Of a stretch of 64,000 nt of DNA, positions 31,757 to 44,102 are shown piece by piece. The notes below the pieces were generated by a model. It saw only the letters and a program-made list of their open reading frames with translations. It searched no databases and had not been told where the DNA came from. The stretch's first letter is position 1. Each line of letters begins with the position of its first letter. The translations under genes were made by a program, and so were the position numbers. Source of the stretch: Amyelois transitella (lineage: Eukaryota > Arthropoda > Insecta > Lepidoptera > Pyralidae); the NCBI RefSeq assembly GCF_032362555.1, contig NC_083506.1, forward strand, positions 481,501-545,500, written 5' to 3'.

Positions 31757-31868
31757 TATTTTTCCTTTTTAAGTATTCAGATACTAAAGAGAGCTTTACA
31801 GGTGTAAAAAAAAGACAATAAGGATAAATAGAGCTTAAGAAACACTTAATTTTGTCATTGCCTAATCT

Positions 31869-32055
31869 GCCGTAGGATGGTTTTCCGGTTTCCACTTTAG
31901 AATAGAACCACTCCATATATTTTCCACGGATGTCGTAAAAGGCGACTAAAGAAAATTAATGGAAAGGGAATTGGGATTCAAAAATTTCATTTCAATGGTC
32001 TTTCAGTCTTTTCAAGACTATTAGTTCTGTCTACCCCACAAGGGATATAGACGTG
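31869..32055 (+). repeat. SINE-A variant with internal deletion
   Basis: Head variant TTTCCACTTTAGAATAGAAC, CACGGATGTCGTAAAAGGCG, then jumps to GGTCTTTCAGTCTTTTCAAG and the tail. Confidence 0.75.
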
Positions 32056-32367
32056 CATTGACGTGAATTGACGTGCCTAATCAGATTGCGGTGTCTACTT
32101 TTTATTTATGTAACATGTTCTAAAGGTCTGTCTTAAAAATCGCTGACTGGAACGCGACACATGCGCAAGGTCAGAAATCCTTACACACGTGACACCGTCG
32201 AGTCTTACTTAGAAGGATCCCCCCACCCCCCGCAGTCTGTTGCAAGCTCGGATCCCTGTTTCTGATGCTGACTCAATATCAATATAAAAAAATTCATTGA
32301 CAAAACTGGCGTGTCGGACTGCGGGTAATGTAGGTTTTCAAAGTAGTTTTTTGGTAATAAAATAATG

Positions 32368-32438
32368 TACATACATATAAATGTCCCTTACGGGATAGAC
32401 AGGTAAGGGATATAGACGTCATTATATGTATGTATGTA
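32368..32438. repeat. two SINE-A tail scraps in inverted contact
   Basis: Minus tail (32368-32402, TACATACATATAAATGTCCC) meets plus tail (32403-32438, AAGGGATATAGACGTCATTA). Arms of about 30 bases. Confidence 0.75.
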
Positions 32439-32736
32439 ACTAGGTAACTAACACTGATGATAGCCAATCATCAGAGTGATAAAAACGGACTTAGATAGCG
32501 TGACTCCGAAAAACTTGCACGCTTCAAAACCCGCTCCCGGGCGCACAGCCGCGTGCAAATCTCCTAAACCCTTCCACTCCAAAACTTCGTGACAAAAACT
32601 CAAAGACTCTCGACACTTGGGAATTGTTGAACATTTTAAATTGCGTTAATTTGCCCAAAGTCGGCCGGCCGACTCGGCAAACAAATTTTAAGTAAGCGAT
32701 TTATCATCGGTTGCACAAATTTAGCACGAATAAAGA

Positions 32737-32940
32737 AAGCGTCATTGGTCGAATCGGTAAGGAGCCTAGTTTAAATGCATTTGGCGGAAAAGGGCACAGG
32801 TTCGAATCCCACCCCCACGGCCATGTATCTTTTCGAAGTTATGTGAATTAGTTTGATTACCAACCGTTGATCGACGGTGAGGGAAAACATTGTGAGGCAA
32901 TCTGCACATATTCAGGTTACTGAATCCAATATGGGTAAGG
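32737..32940 (+). repeat. tRNA-derived SINE (SINE-D)
   Basis: CGTCATTGGTCGAATCGGTA, a B-box ACAGGTTCGAATCCCAC, then GGTGAGGGAAAACATTGTGA and ATATTCAGGTTACTGAATCC. Confidence 0.7.
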
Positions 32941-33420
32941 TTTTCTAGGGGGGGGGGGAGAATGACAATAATTAAAACCGCAGAGTTTCCTTAAAGATTG
33001 ATTTAGCTTATGAGCATATTCAGATTGTATCGGATTACATGCTTGACATAAATGGAAGCTTCAAAAATTTATTTTATTTTATTCAGCTAATGCATTACTG
33101 TACCTTAAATATTCGTGCTAAATTTGTATTGCATCCTCACCTCTTTGGAGAGGTGCCCGGAATATGCCTTCGATTACACAAACAATTATCAAGATAAAAT
33201 TTCACGTTGAAACTTGATTCTTTCCCAAATGAATCACCTGGGTTAAGCGTTCCTTAGACCGTCTCTATTGTTTCTAAGTTTTTGTTTAATCATTGTCGCA
33301 AAACTTGTTGCAAAATAAGATCCGCCACCTCTTTGTTCTCAAAATCGCTCTGAAGCGACGACGGTAGGGTTGTTAGAACCAAAAAATATTATTTATTTAA
33401 TAAAAAAATGTATTATTTTC

Positions 33421-33655
33421 ATTCATTCATATAATCACGTCTATATCTGACTGATGAGACTGGTAGGCCACGTTCAGCTGTTTGGCTTTATGATAGAATT
33501 GAGATTCAAATTGTGACAGGTTGCTAGCCCATCGCCTAAAACAAGAATCCCAAGTTTGTAAGCCCATCCCTTAGTCGCCTCTTACGATATCCATGGGAAA
33601 TGAGATGGAGTGGTCCTATTCTCTTTTATGTAGGTGCCGGGAACCACACGGCACG
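33421..33655 (-). repeat. SINE-A, nearly full length
   Basis: Lost the AACAGTCTTG block; head end CCACACGGCAC intact. Confidence 0.9.
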
Positions 33656-33711
33656 GAAAATGTAATCTCTTTATTAATTTTATTCGTATCTCGATTCAGA
33701 ATCTCCTTTTG

Positions 33712-33787
33712 CTTTTTCAAAACTGATGGCTCTGCCTACCTCTAAAGGGATAAAGACGTGATAATAATACGTATTTATGTATGTAAA
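33712..33787 (+). repeat. SINE-A tail scrap
   Basis: AACTGATGGCTCTGCCTACC to a broken TATG tail. Confidence 0.7.
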
Positions 33788-33867
33788 AACTTTATAATAC
33801 AAAATCTACGAGTGCTAAGTACAAAAGACAGATTTATTAGAATAAAAATATTCATTTGTAAAAGGAT

Positions 33868-33900
33868 GAATGAATGAATGAAAAAAAAATGAATGAATAT
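33868..33900. repeat. ATGA microsatellite
   Basis: GAATGAATGAATGA interrupted by a poly-A, then ATGAATGAATA. Confidence 0.8.
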
Positions 33901-34061
33901 GCTTACAAACTTGGGATTCTTTTTTAAGGCGATGGGCTAGCAACCTGTCACTATTTGAATCTTAATTCTATCATTAAGCCAAACAGCTGAATTTGGCCTA
34001 TCAGTCTTTTCAACACTGTTGGCTCTATCTACACCGCAAGGGATATAGACGTGATTATTTT
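33899..34061 (+). repeat. SINE-A, 5'-truncated
   Basis: From GCTTACAAACTTGGGATTC to AGACGTGATTA, then poly-T instead of TATG. Confidence 0.85.
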
Positions 34062-34388
34062 TTGTCGTATATATCTGAAGGATTAGTGGTAACCCTAGGT
34101 CAGGATCCTTAGCAGGCACTCGCTCAGTTTCCTCAACGCGTTAGCCGTTACCTTTGATTGAATTTCTCCTACCATGTATGTACCTTCGAACCCTTTAAGA
34201 TATCGTGATATTAAACGAATCTCCATTGTAGTCTTGAAGAAGCTATCATTTGATAGGTGTGAGCTGATCTTAAGAGCCTTACCTTGTAACTTTTTAATAT
34301 CAAGTGGAACAGATAAGAAAGATTTAATTTAAGTGAGCAGGTGAAAAATATAGAACAAACATTTATTTATTAACAAAACTTTTTATTT

Positions 34389-34582
34389 ACTGCTGCTTCT
34401 ATTCCCGTGCATATTGTAAAAGTCGATTATGGGAGAGGCTCATAAACATGAAATTCGTCTTTTAGGTGATAGGCTAACAATTAAACCTGCCATAAAGATA
34501 TCAATTCAATGATTAAGCCATACATGTGAACGTGGCCTTTCTACCTCGTAAGGGAAAGAGATATGTTTATATGTAATAATGT
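34389..34582 (+). repeat. SINE-A relative, diverged
   Basis: Head TTCCCGTGCATATTGTAAAA replaces the usual one; the GCTCATAAACATGAAATTCG and GTGAACGTGGCC blocks follow in order. Shares its head with 17930. Confidence 0.55.
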
Positions 34583-35778
34583 AAAAATTAAACACATGAA
34601 GGGTAAATATGTTTGTGATTATGAGTTAACTAAGACACCTGTATTTAACTTAGATTTCCGTTTTACCGTATATTAATCGGATAATTAACTTTATTTATAT
34701 TAAAAAATATATGTAAATAATTATGAACTTCAGCCGTTAAGGCTGAAGAAACTGTTAGATAAAGTTATGCTGATTATTGAAACCATTCAATTTAAATTTT
34801 TTTTCAAAAATAACTCACAAATTTCTTAAAAAATAAGTAGACCTAATAATTCCAATATTAAACATGATAAATTGTAAAAGCAGCATTTACAAAATTCTTT
34901 GATAAAACACTATATTTTTACCGTCTTCGGACCCAAGAATTTTCATTTTCTTGATAAAACATTAAGAATGGAGCGTCCACGCCTTGGTTCCAAGAAAAGC
35001 AGAGAAAACTAACCGTTGCTTCGATTAAAAACTACTTAAAAACATCTATTTAGAGTCGTGCCGTCGGCATAATTAAGAGCTGGACGTTTGAAAAAAATAC
35101 GAAAAGATAAGTTTTAATTTTGCATTAAACAAATAAATGAGATTTGCGCGGATTAAGCCGCTGTCAGGCGACTCCTCCATTTGTTGTGAGGAACGCAACT
35201 GGATTTAACTTTTAAATTAAGTATACGGCATCAAATCTAAATGCAATTTATGGTTTTTAGACGAAAAAGTAGAAAAAGTATTTTATATTCATTGTGTTAG
35301 ACTTTTTATGAAGTTAATCCCTGGAGTTATTAACTGATCAGTAACAATTACTTTTTTTGTAAATAAATTTAACCTTGTTTGAATATTTACTTATTTACAT
35401 GCATATTTCTATGAACATTTTATTACATTTGAATTAAAAGAAATATATAGTTTTATGAAGTGTATAAAATAATATAAATAAAAGTGTAAAAATTTTATCA
35501 TTTTGTCCATCAAAAGTAATAAATACCTGTCTATATTTGAAAAGCCTCCGTCTTCGCGGGTAATTTTTTCCGTTCCGATGGAAATTCCCAAAAATCTCCT
35601 TACGCCAAATTTCAGCTTCCTTAAACAAATTTAAAACATTTCCACATCAAACACAATATAAATTAAATACTTATTACACTCTCAGATTTCTAGGTAGGAT
35701 AAGGAAATTACTTCTAGGAATAATTTCACCATTGTACATCTTTTTATATTAAGATTTTGTACAATTAGGAATTCACTA
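34583..35778. other. no gene seen
   Basis: 1.2 kb of very AT-rich DNA. Contains a small hairpin TTCAGCCGTTAAGGCTGAA at 34731-34749. No exon or element recognised. Confidence 0.5.
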
Positions 35779-36107
35779 CATACATACATAAAATCACGCC
35801 TATTTCCCGGAGGCGGAGGCAGAGACTACATCTTTCCACTTGCCACGATCTCTGCATACTTCCTTCGCTTCATCCACATTCATAACCCTTTTCATGCAAG
35901 CTCGGCGGTTTCGGGTACTCTTGACCTGACCCTTTGCCAGGACGTCCTTAATTTGATCAAGATACGTTCATCTAGGCCTTCCCACCCCCGATCTTTCCCT
36001 CTACACTCTCCTTGTATATCTGCTCAGTCAACCTGCTTTCATTCATCCTCTCCACATGACCGAACCATCTTAACATACCTTTTTCTAGTCCTGTAACTAC
36101 GTCTTCT
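35779..36107 (-). repeat. LINE copy, 5'-truncated to about 330 bp
   Basis: CATA tail, then the last about 105 codons of the LINE ORF on the minus strand, back to the sequence for the EDVVTG region. It differs from copy 1 by scattered substitutions, so it is an older insertion. Confidence 0.92.
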
Positions 36108-36372
36108 TAACTTACAAACTATATTAGTGCATTTCAACCGCACATATATCACAAGTGAAGTAATTACAAGAAAATTCATTAAAAATACAGAGCAGTACCC
36201 AGACTTGGCACCGTTTAATTTAACCCACTCCTTTAATTAGCGGTATGCTATTTAGGGTCCGTATATCGTTTGAATATTAATAAACACACTTTGTTGTCAG
36301 GTACGGGAACCTGGTAGCTTTATATATTATGTAGGTAGCCGTACTGGTAAGAACAAAGTGAAAGTTATCTAA

Positions 36373-36555
36373 TAAGCCGTCTGGTTTTCAGCACTTTAGA
36401 ATACAACTTATAAACTTTGAATTCCTCTTCTAGGCGATGGGCTATCAACCTGTCACTATTTGAATCTCAATTCCATCGTGAAACCATTCAGCCGAACGTG
36501 GCCTTCCTTTGTTGGCTTTGTCTACCTCGCAAGGGATATAGACGTGATTCTATAA
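36373..36555 (+). repeat. SINE-A variant with internal deletion
   Basis: Variant head TTTTCAGCACTTTAGAATAC, then CTTATAAACTTTGAATTCC and on to AAGGGATATAGACGTGATTC. Confidence 0.75.
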
Positions 36556-36660
36556 CAAAATAAAAGCTACCAGTGTACCTATCAGCAGCACCTCACACAT
36601 TTTGTATTACCTACATGTCCATGAATGTGCAGGTTTAGGCACATTCGTCTAGTACAACTT

Positions 36661-36838
36661 ATACATACAAACATATATTCACGTCTATATCCCATGCGGG
36701 ATAGACAGAGCCAACAGTCTTAAAAATACTGATTGTCCACGTTCAACTGTTTGGTTTAATTGTAGAATTGAGATTCAAATAGTGACAGGTTACTAGCCCA
36801 TCGCCTAGAAGAAGAATCTCAAGTCTATAAGCGTACAG
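36661..36838 (-). repeat. SINE-A, 5'-truncated
   Basis: Tail to the CTTATAGACTTGAGATTC block. Confidence 0.85.
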
Positions 36839-37199
36839 CTTATATCATGCTTAAATAAAGGTAAGTTTTCCTGCAAAGGTTCCGTACGAATTAACTTCAA
36901 AAGAAACATATATATATGACACAAACTGACGCACAAAATGAATGGTATTTCCTCATTTTTCCGAGTATTCAATACGTCTGATTTTATACTGTATAGAAAG
37001 AAAATACGCCGCAAAAGGCTGTAACGAGAGAAATATTGCCATTATTTGTATTTTAGCACGTAAAAAAGGAAAAACACAACGTATCTATACAAGCCGACGC
37101 GACCGGAAGTTGAACGTCCTAGAGAAAAAAGAAGGAAGGAATTGTCTACAATTACTTACTCGTATATGAAAATTTGTAATCCAAATATTTAGGTTACAT

Positions 37200-37446
37200 T
37201 ACATACTTACATATAATCTCATCTTTATCCCTTTCGGGGTAGACAGAGCCAACAGTCTCACAAGGATTGAAAGGCCACGTTCAGCAGTATGGCTTAAAAA
37301 TGGAATTGAGATTCAAATATTGATTGGCTGCTAGTCCATCGCTTGAAAGAAGCATCCGAAGTTTATTAGCCCATCCGTAAGTTGCCTTTTACGACATCCA
37401 TGGAAAAGAGATGGAGTGGTTCTATTCTAAAGTGCTGAGAAACACT
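37200..37446 (-). repeat. SINE-A, nearly full length, old
   Basis: CATATAATCTCATCTTTATC tail; head degraded to GTGTTTCTCAGCACTTTAG (variant head on the minus strand). Confidence 0.82.
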
Positions 37447-37541
37447 TTTCACAAACGCTAAGGTTATTTTATGTGAGAGTTTATATGTAACTATATTACG
37501 CCTTTACGGCTTAACCGCTGGACTGTTCAGATGATTTTTTT

Positions 37542-37594
37542 AAAGTAGTTTGTTAATATAAAAAGATATTATTTATATATAAACAAACTACTTT
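37542..37594. repeat. short inverted repeat
   Basis: AAAGTAGTTTGTT (37542-37554) and its reverse complement (37582-37594) around a 27-base AT spacer. Confidence 0.8.
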
Positions 37595-38040
37595 TTATAA
37601 AACTTTATAAGTACTGCAATGTCTTTCACAATTTAAAAAATAATTTATCTTAATGTTGGAAACCTGAATTTTTTTTTCGTTGTCACCCGTTGGCGGTACA
37701 AAACATACTGTCAAAAAAAATACTCTAAAATATGTATACAGTCAAAAAATTAAGTACCAAATTTTAACTGACGGAAATATGAGATGCGCAAATAGAAATG
37801 CGACCGCGCTGAAAGTATGTATGTATTAATTTACAAGCGAATAAACTGGCGGCTATTACCAGTTGACAGTCGGCAGTTTTAGGCTGGCACTCCACCAAAC
37901 TGCACGAGGTCAACGCTGAGCGAAGCGAACGGACAGATAAAAGGTTTCATTTAAGGAAGTAGTAAAAAGAGAGAAGCTTAGTCAGTCAAAGTGCAAAGTT
38001 TAAGTTGCGAATTAATTTAAATTTTCTATTATTTATTTTT
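37595..38040. other. no gene seen
   Basis: AT-rich DNA; nothing recognised. Confidence 0.5.
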
Positions 38041-38322
38041 GTGCCGTGTGGTTCCCGGCACCAATAGAAAAAAGGATAGGACCACTCCATCTCTCTCCCA
38101 TGGATGTCGTAAAAGGCGACTAAGGGATAGGCTTATAAACTTAGGATTCTTCTTTTAGGCGATGGGCTAGCAACCCGTCACTATTCGAGTCTCAATTCTG
38201 AATTCTTCTTTTAAATCACTACTAGACATCTCAATTCCATTATTAAGCCATACAGGTGAACTTGGTCTTTTGGTCCGAATACTCTGTCTATCCTGTAAGA
38301 GGTAAAGTCATTGTTATGTGTA
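38041..38322 (+). repeat. SINE-A, full length with insertion
   Basis: Intact head GTGCCGTGTGGTTCCCGGCA. A second GAATTCTTCTTTTA-type segment (about 38199) suggests a chimera of two copies, the second half being much more diverged. Confidence 0.88.
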
Positions 38323-38543
38323 TTAGTTTTCTTCAGGTTTTACATTAAAACACCTGAATTTATTTTGTTAAACGTGCAATGTTCATTTGAGGCATGTGTG
38401 TGTAATTACTACATCACGAATGGATTTGGAAACAAAACGGTTGTGTTCTAGATGACAATTATAAATAGGACGTAATTAATTTCATGTTTTTCACGTTCCT
38501 AAAACGGTTTCTACGTAAATTAGGTAGAACGCTTTTTAAGAAT

Positions 38544-38597
38544 TTCGGCTATGTCAACCCCGCAAGGGATGTAGACGTGATCATATGGATGTATGGT
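38544..38597 (+). repeat. SINE-A tail scrap
   Basis: GGCTATGTCAACCCCGCAAG, GATGTAGACGTGATCATATG. Confidence 0.7.
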
Positions 38598-38794
38598 AGA
38601 AATTCACAATACAAAACGCTGATCATTCTCATCTTTCCGTGTTCTCTTGCTGTTAGTTCTTGTTGCTCCTTCCGCCATTTTGATTCGGAGCTCGGGGTCC
38701 GCATTTCGACATAATCTCTAATTTCTTTGTTACAACATCTTTAGTTTTGTCCATTGGCATGCATCAAAAATGTTACAACATTTAAATTATACTA

Positions 38795-38985
38795 CATACA
38801 TACATATATATAATCACGTCTATATCCCTTGCGGGGTAGACAGAGCCAACAGTCTTGAAAAGACTGATAGGCCACGTTCAGCTATTTGGCTTTAGGATAG
38901 AATTGAGATTCAAATAGTGACAGGTTGCTAGTCCATCACCTAAAAGAAGAATCCCAAGTTTATAAGCCTATCCTTTAGTTGCCCT
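38795..38985 (-). repeat. SINE-A, 5'-truncated
   Basis: Clean tail and blocks to CTAAAGGATAGGC; the head is missing. Confidence 0.9.
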
Positions 38986-38999
38986 TGGGATAATGCAAG

Positions 39000-39062
39000 A
39001 CCTTACGGGGTAGACAAAAGCAATAGTCACAAGAAGACCACGTGTAACTGGATGGCTTATTG
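39000..39062 (-). repeat. SINE-A tail scrap, old
   Basis: GACCTTACGGGGTAGACAAA and AAGACCACGTG. Confidence 0.5.
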
Positions 39063-39431
39063 ATATTATTGTCACTTCATGACTTATCTAAAAGATAACA
39101 GGAAGCAAACATTAGACAATTATATCGTCTAAGTAAACATTTATCTCAAAGTATCGGATTATCACGTAAACGAGCAGCTAAGCGCCCAATTCACGCATTT
39201 AACTATCTGATCAAACTGAATCTATTCGCAATAATTGAAACACCGATCCCCAGATATTTTGTACTCCCACACGAGGAGATTTAATTATCTAACGGTTATT
39301 GCGTCGAATACATATATTGTTACACTTTAGGAACGGATATTAACATGTTTAATCTGTGAGATAATATTTGTAAAACGAACTAGTTTTGGAAGCAACTCAG
39401 CTGTTAAGCTACGCATTTTCTCTGTACAAAT

Positions 39432-39506
39432 ATAACGTCTTATACCTTACGGGGTAGACGGTTTCGTTAGGCACAAGACTCGAAATCTACGTTAAGCTGG
39501 GTGATG
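39432..39506 (-). repeat. SINE-A tail scrap, old
   Basis: ACGTCTTATACCTTACGGGG, GACGGTTTCGTTAGGCACAA. Confidence 0.5.
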
Positions 39507-39600
39507 TTATAAAAACCTAACTGACGACCCAATTCCAGGGATTATGTTCAAAAGAATGATGTAACTGAAGATGGAAATGAATCGAATGATGTCTAATAGA

Positions 39601-39841
39601 ATCTATACTAATATTATAAAGCTGAAGAGATTGTTTGTTTGTTTGAACGCGCTAATCTCAGAACTACTGGTTCGAATTAAAACAAATTTTGGTTTTGAAT
39701 AGACCATTCATCGAGGAATGGCTTTAGGCTATATATCATCACGCTGCAACTTTTAGGAGCGAAGAACTAATGGAAAATGTGAAAAATCTCGAGGGCTTCA
39801 ATTAACTATTCCACGCGGACGAAGTCGCGGACACAGCTAGT
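39601..39841 (-). repeat. LINE 3' fragment (TTTATAATATTAGTATAG end)
   Basis: Minus orientation: CTAGCTGTGTCCGCGACTTC, GTGGAATAG, then GCCTTTCCTCG-type and GAGATTAGCGCGTTCAAACA blocks, ending TTTATAATATTAGTATAG. Same family at 46471, 49603 and 55117. Confidence 0.7.
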
Positions 39842-40510
39842 GATTTTTTTAAAAAGCAGGTGATACAACGGTTTTACAAAAAGTGATAGCAGTCCTCCGT
39901 TTTGCAATCGCATCACAAGCTCTTTCCAATAACGAGAGCGTCGCAGGCCGCACAAATCATCCTGAAATATTGTTGGCGGAATTAATAAAATTCGGGAATC
40001 GGGATCGCTCCACTTTCTACCGTTAGAGTAGGTATATCATCTATAGAGCGAGCTAAGATGGATGAAAAGATTGGGTGAGTCAGGTTTTTCGTAGTGAACA
40101 ATTAGTGAGATGTAAATTTACCTGAATCTTTATGATAATAGTCCCTTGAATGGAATAAATAACTTTTCTTACATGTTTCAGGTGACATAACATCGCGCTC
40201 CCTGTCTCTGTATCTCTTTCTATTTCTTTCACTCAACTTACTTCTTCTTTCAAGTCGTCGTTAAATGAACGAACGGTTTATTTCAACCATTTATCTGCCA
40301 TGAATCATTAGACTAGTTTACAGCTGAATGATAAAATAGCACCTGAAGTCTTTTTTCCTGGATAACAATACGCGCAGCGCGACTAGGCGTTCACGCGTTC
40401 ACATATACGAGTAGAGAGAGTACTGTCGAAAAGTTTACTCATGTACTACATTTCCTTCCGCATTCAATCAACGTTAACTAGTTGAAAATTTGACTGTTTT
40501 ATCAACTAAC
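39842..40510. other. no gene seen
   Basis: Mixed-composition DNA with no recognised exon or element. Confidence 0.45.
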
Positions 40511-40870
40511 TTAATCTATACATATAATAAAACAGTAAAAATATTTTGTCTGTACATTTAGTATTTTTGACTGAAATTGATAGAGGGACACTTAGAATGA
40601 ATAAAAGAAAGCAAAAAATTTTTTTTTATTTTTTGGTGTCTGCCTGTATGATCACGCTTATCTCCGAAAGTACTGAACCGATTTACTTAAAACTTTCACC
40701 AATTGCTTTGTTTTAACTCAGAAAAACATTGAAGTTTGTTTCATCAAAATCGGTTCATAAAAAAAAAGTTATCGTCATTTGAATGAACTCAAGGCATGAG
40801 TTTGCCTACAAATCAGTTTGCGAGGAAAAATTCGAAATTTACGCGGACGAAGTCGCGGGCAACAGCTAGT
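40511..40870 (-). repeat. LINE 3' fragment
   Basis: Minus orientation: ACTAGCTGTTGCCCGCGACT, TCCGCGTAAATTTCG, ATGAACCGATTTTGATGAAA, and an end rich in TATTATATGTATAG. Noncoding. Confidence 0.6.
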
Positions 40871-40921
40871 TAATTAATAAAAAATCTACTATCAGTTTAC
40901 ATAATATGTTTCTTTGAAATA

Positions 40922-41045
40922 CCTGGTTGACTGGAAGAAATCCCTCACAGGGATAAGTCCGCCCTTATACATTGTTATTTTTAATGTATTTTTATGTATT
41001 ACTTATAATTATACAATATAGAATTTACAAACAAACAAACAAACA
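40922..41045 (+). repeat. LINE 3' end with AAAC tail
   Basis: GGAAGAAATCCCTCACAGGG, ATAAGTCCGCCCTTATACAT and an ACAAACAAACAAACA tail; same family at 48540. Confidence 0.6.
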
Positions 41046-41295
41046 GTCTTGTTGCGTGAACGGAATAATCGTCGAACCACCCCACTACTATGCGCACTCT
41101 ATTCTAAAATACATTCTATCCAGTGAATGGAATCGCTCCACTTTTGTCTGTTCGTTCTCGTCTGCTAATGTATTGTTTATATCGAGTGCGGGGGTGAGCG
41201 TGATTTATGTGGTGTTGACTGCTGAAGAACATGTTCCCGGGATGGGGAGCATGGTGTAGAAGGCTAGGTAATGAATGGGATATTTACATCATTAC

Positions 41296-41462
41296 AAACT
41301 TACATAATATAATCACGGCTTTATCCCTCACGGTAGACAAAATCATGTCATCAGTCTAACAAAAACTGCATGGCCACGTTTATCTGTAAAGGTTAATGAT
41401 AGAATAGGTTGATAGCCCATCGCCTTAAAAGAAGGTTCCCAAGTTTATTAGTAGCCTTTCAA
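41296..41462 (-). repeat. SINE-A, 5'-truncated, old
   Basis: TAATCACGGCTTTATCCCTC to the CTTGGGAACC block. Confidence 0.65.
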
Positions 41463-42097
41463 TTGACTGATTTTTATAAACCGCGCGGGAAGAGAAACTT
41501 TTAAAATAATATGATATATAATAATAAAATAAATAAAAGAAAAGTTTATTTGTTTAACTTTTTTACTGTATTCAATTTTGATTCGGATTTCCATTTACCT
41601 ATAAATACTTGTATTAGGAGAACCCGCTCTTCTTATGTGTATGTGTGTATGTTTTTGTAGGGCATAACTATCACAAAGTGGATTTTCACTTGATTCCGCT
41701 GTGTTTTACCATCAAGTGACCTTGTAGCATAAATCTACATCAAAATAATTTGATATTTTGATGAGGCTCATTTTTTAACATGCCGCGGAAGTGAAAACCC
41801 GAACGAATGCTATTTATCGATAATACCGGAATCGATAGTCACAGCATGCTGAGTTCCTTGCGAAATCCAAGCATTGAAGCCAAAAGTCGTGCATTCAAGC
41901 GAACAAACACCATAATGAGAGACATTGCTTGTTTATTTAAAACATAATGAATATTATAATTATGTAAGCTTCGTAATAACTGATGCAAAATAGAGTGGAA
42001 TTTCCAAGAAGCAATCTAAGTTGGGCCACGTTTACATCAACGTACTCGACGCGGCCTTTTTATAATTCATGTGATTATAGAAGGGTTACTCTTGTAG
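41463..42097. other. no gene seen
   Basis: AT-rich DNA; nothing recognised. Confidence 0.5.
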
Positions 42098-42346
42098 TAC
42101 ATACATACATATGGTCACGTCTATATCCCTTGCGGGGTAGACAGAGCCACCAGTCTTGATAAGAGTGAATGGCCACGTTCAGCTATTTGGCCTAATCATA
42201 GAATTGAGATTCAAATAGTGACAGTTTGCTAAAAAAGAATCCAAAGTTTTAAAAGTCTATCCCTTAGTCGCCTTTTACGACATCCATGGGAAAGAGATGG
42301 AGTGGTCCTATTCTTTTTTGTTACGGTGCCGGGAACCACACGGCGC
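42098..42346 (-). repeat. SINE-A, full length
   Basis: CATATGGTCACG tail subtype; head end CCACACGGCGC. Confidence 0.93.
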
Positions 42347-43106
42347 TTGTTAATTTTTTAACAACAATAATCCCAATAGTTAAGCTAATCGTGGGAGCTG
42401 AGGTAAACTTCAGGTGGCTCCAAGAATTCGCGCATCTGTGGCATAAGATTCGGAGCGGCTTTGAGGGAGGCAACGAAAGAAATCTAATAAACCAGGATGG
42501 TGTTTAGGATTTTTTATTTTAAAAAGAGAAAATTCGGCTGTCATGTGTCATGAACAGATCAGGGCGACAATTCGGCGTCAAAATTACCAATAACACGCAA
42601 ACGGAGTTGCGGGCAACAACTAGTATGTATAATAAACAAATAATGAGAAATCATCACAGATTAACATACTACATTATCTCCACTTGTATTCGTAGAACTA
42701 GGCCTTTCACTTTCAACATTCCAATTTGCCTGCTTTCATATTAATTTATACCTAAAAGCCTATTCCAAGGTTAAGAATAGAACTCTAAAGATAAAAAAAC
42801 AAAATTTAAATTACAAGAGAAACATAAAATAAAACAACATTGGTTTGCCTCTTCAAAAAAAAAAAACCACTGAATTTTATCACAACGAATTGTGAAATTC
42901 CCCATTCATACCATTTGCACGAAAAAATATTTATTTTAGTGTCAGCTCGTTTAGATTTTAGATAAATTTGGACGGTCTAACTTTTAGAAGTAACGAAATG
43001 GGTACAAATAAAAGTCAAATTGTACTCTCGTGCGATTCGGCGCGAATTTTAGAGGTTAACGTTTTTTTTACATGATTGTGTTTATAGGTGTTTTATGTAA
43101 ACGTGT
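42347..43106. other. no gene seen
   Basis: A short GAGTTGCGGGCAACAACTAG at 42604-42623 is a LINE-end remnant; otherwise plain AT-rich DNA. Confidence 0.45.
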
Positions 43107-43170
43107 TTTTTCAAGACTGTTGGCTCTGTCTACCCCGCAAGGGATAGACGTGACCATATGTATGTATGTG
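43107..43170 (+). repeat. SINE-A tail scrap, young
   Basis: TTTTTCAAGACTGTTGGCTC to GACCATATGTATGTATG; close to consensus. Confidence 0.85.
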
Positions 43171-43204
43171 TTTTATGTAAGTAAACATACATATATATTC
43201 ACTT

Positions 43205-43340
43205 ATATGTAAATAAAATCACGCTGTTTCCGGAGGGGTAGGCAGTGACTATATCGTTCAACTTGCCATGATAGCTCAATCAAAAAAATCAAATAGGTAG
43301 GCTATTTCGCTTACATTCATAACTTGCTTCATGCTCTAGG
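43205..43340 (-). repeat. LINE 3' tail, diverged
   Basis: AAAATCACGCTGTTTCCGGA, GGGGTAGGCAGTGACTATAT, CATTCATAACTTGCTTCATG. Confidence 0.65.
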
Positions 43341-43351
43341 TTCGAAAGAAA

Positions 43352-43613
43352 CATACATACATATAATAGCGTCAATTTCCCTTGCAGGGTAAATAGAGGC
43401 AACAGTCTTTAAAAGACCGAAAGACCACGCTCGGCTGTTTGGCTAAATGATAGAATTGAGATTCAAATAAAGACAGGTTGCTAGCCCATCGCCTAAAAAA
43501 GAATCCCAAGTATATAATCCCTATCCTTTAGTCGCCTTTTATGACATCCATGAGAGAATGGGAAAGAGATGGAGTGGTCCTATTCAAATTTTGGTGCCGG
43601 GAACCACGCGGCA
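43352..43613 (-). repeat. SINE-A, full length
   Basis: Complete; contains a 9-base duplication in the ATCCATGAGAGAATGGGAA block. Confidence 0.92.
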
Positions 43614-43919
43614 CACACATAAGTAATTACACGCGCGTAAAGTCGTGGGCTCGAGCTAGTTGGAAAATTTTGAGATTAAGTAAGACGGCAGCGGGCCGGC
43701 TCAGCCATTCTCGCGTTTTCCCGCCATTTTCTGTTCATTACGGCTCATCCCAGCTTTTAACTCACTAATATTAAGTTAATTCTTCTCAATTATGCTTCTA
43801 ATTTATACTAATTGACAAGAATTAGCGAATTTCGATAGTTAACTTCGATATAAAGATAAGAACTAATGATTTGTTTAAATTTTGTGTAGGTATGAATAGG
43901 TACTAAGAAGGGTACCTCA

Positions 43920-44102
43920 CTCCTCGTAAAAGGTGACTATAGGATAGGGATTATATACTTGGGATTTTTCTTTTAGGTAATGGTCTAGCAACCTGTCACC
44001 ATTTAAATCTCAATTATATCATTAAGCCAAACAGCTGAACGTGGCCTATCAGTCTTTTCAAGACTATTGGCTCTGTCTACCCCGCAAGGGATAAATACGT
44101 TC
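43920..44102 (+). repeat. SINE-A, 5'-truncated
   Basis: From CTCGTAAAAGGTGACTATAG to CAAGGGATAAATACGT; TATG tail lost. Confidence 0.85.

Noticed and set aside
32737..32830. possible tRNA gene
   Set aside because: B box is present but the body continues into a SINE shared with 27545.
36942..37169. 75-residue plus-strand frame
   Set aside because: No motif, flanked by SINE-A copies, and contradicted by an equally long frame on the other strand.
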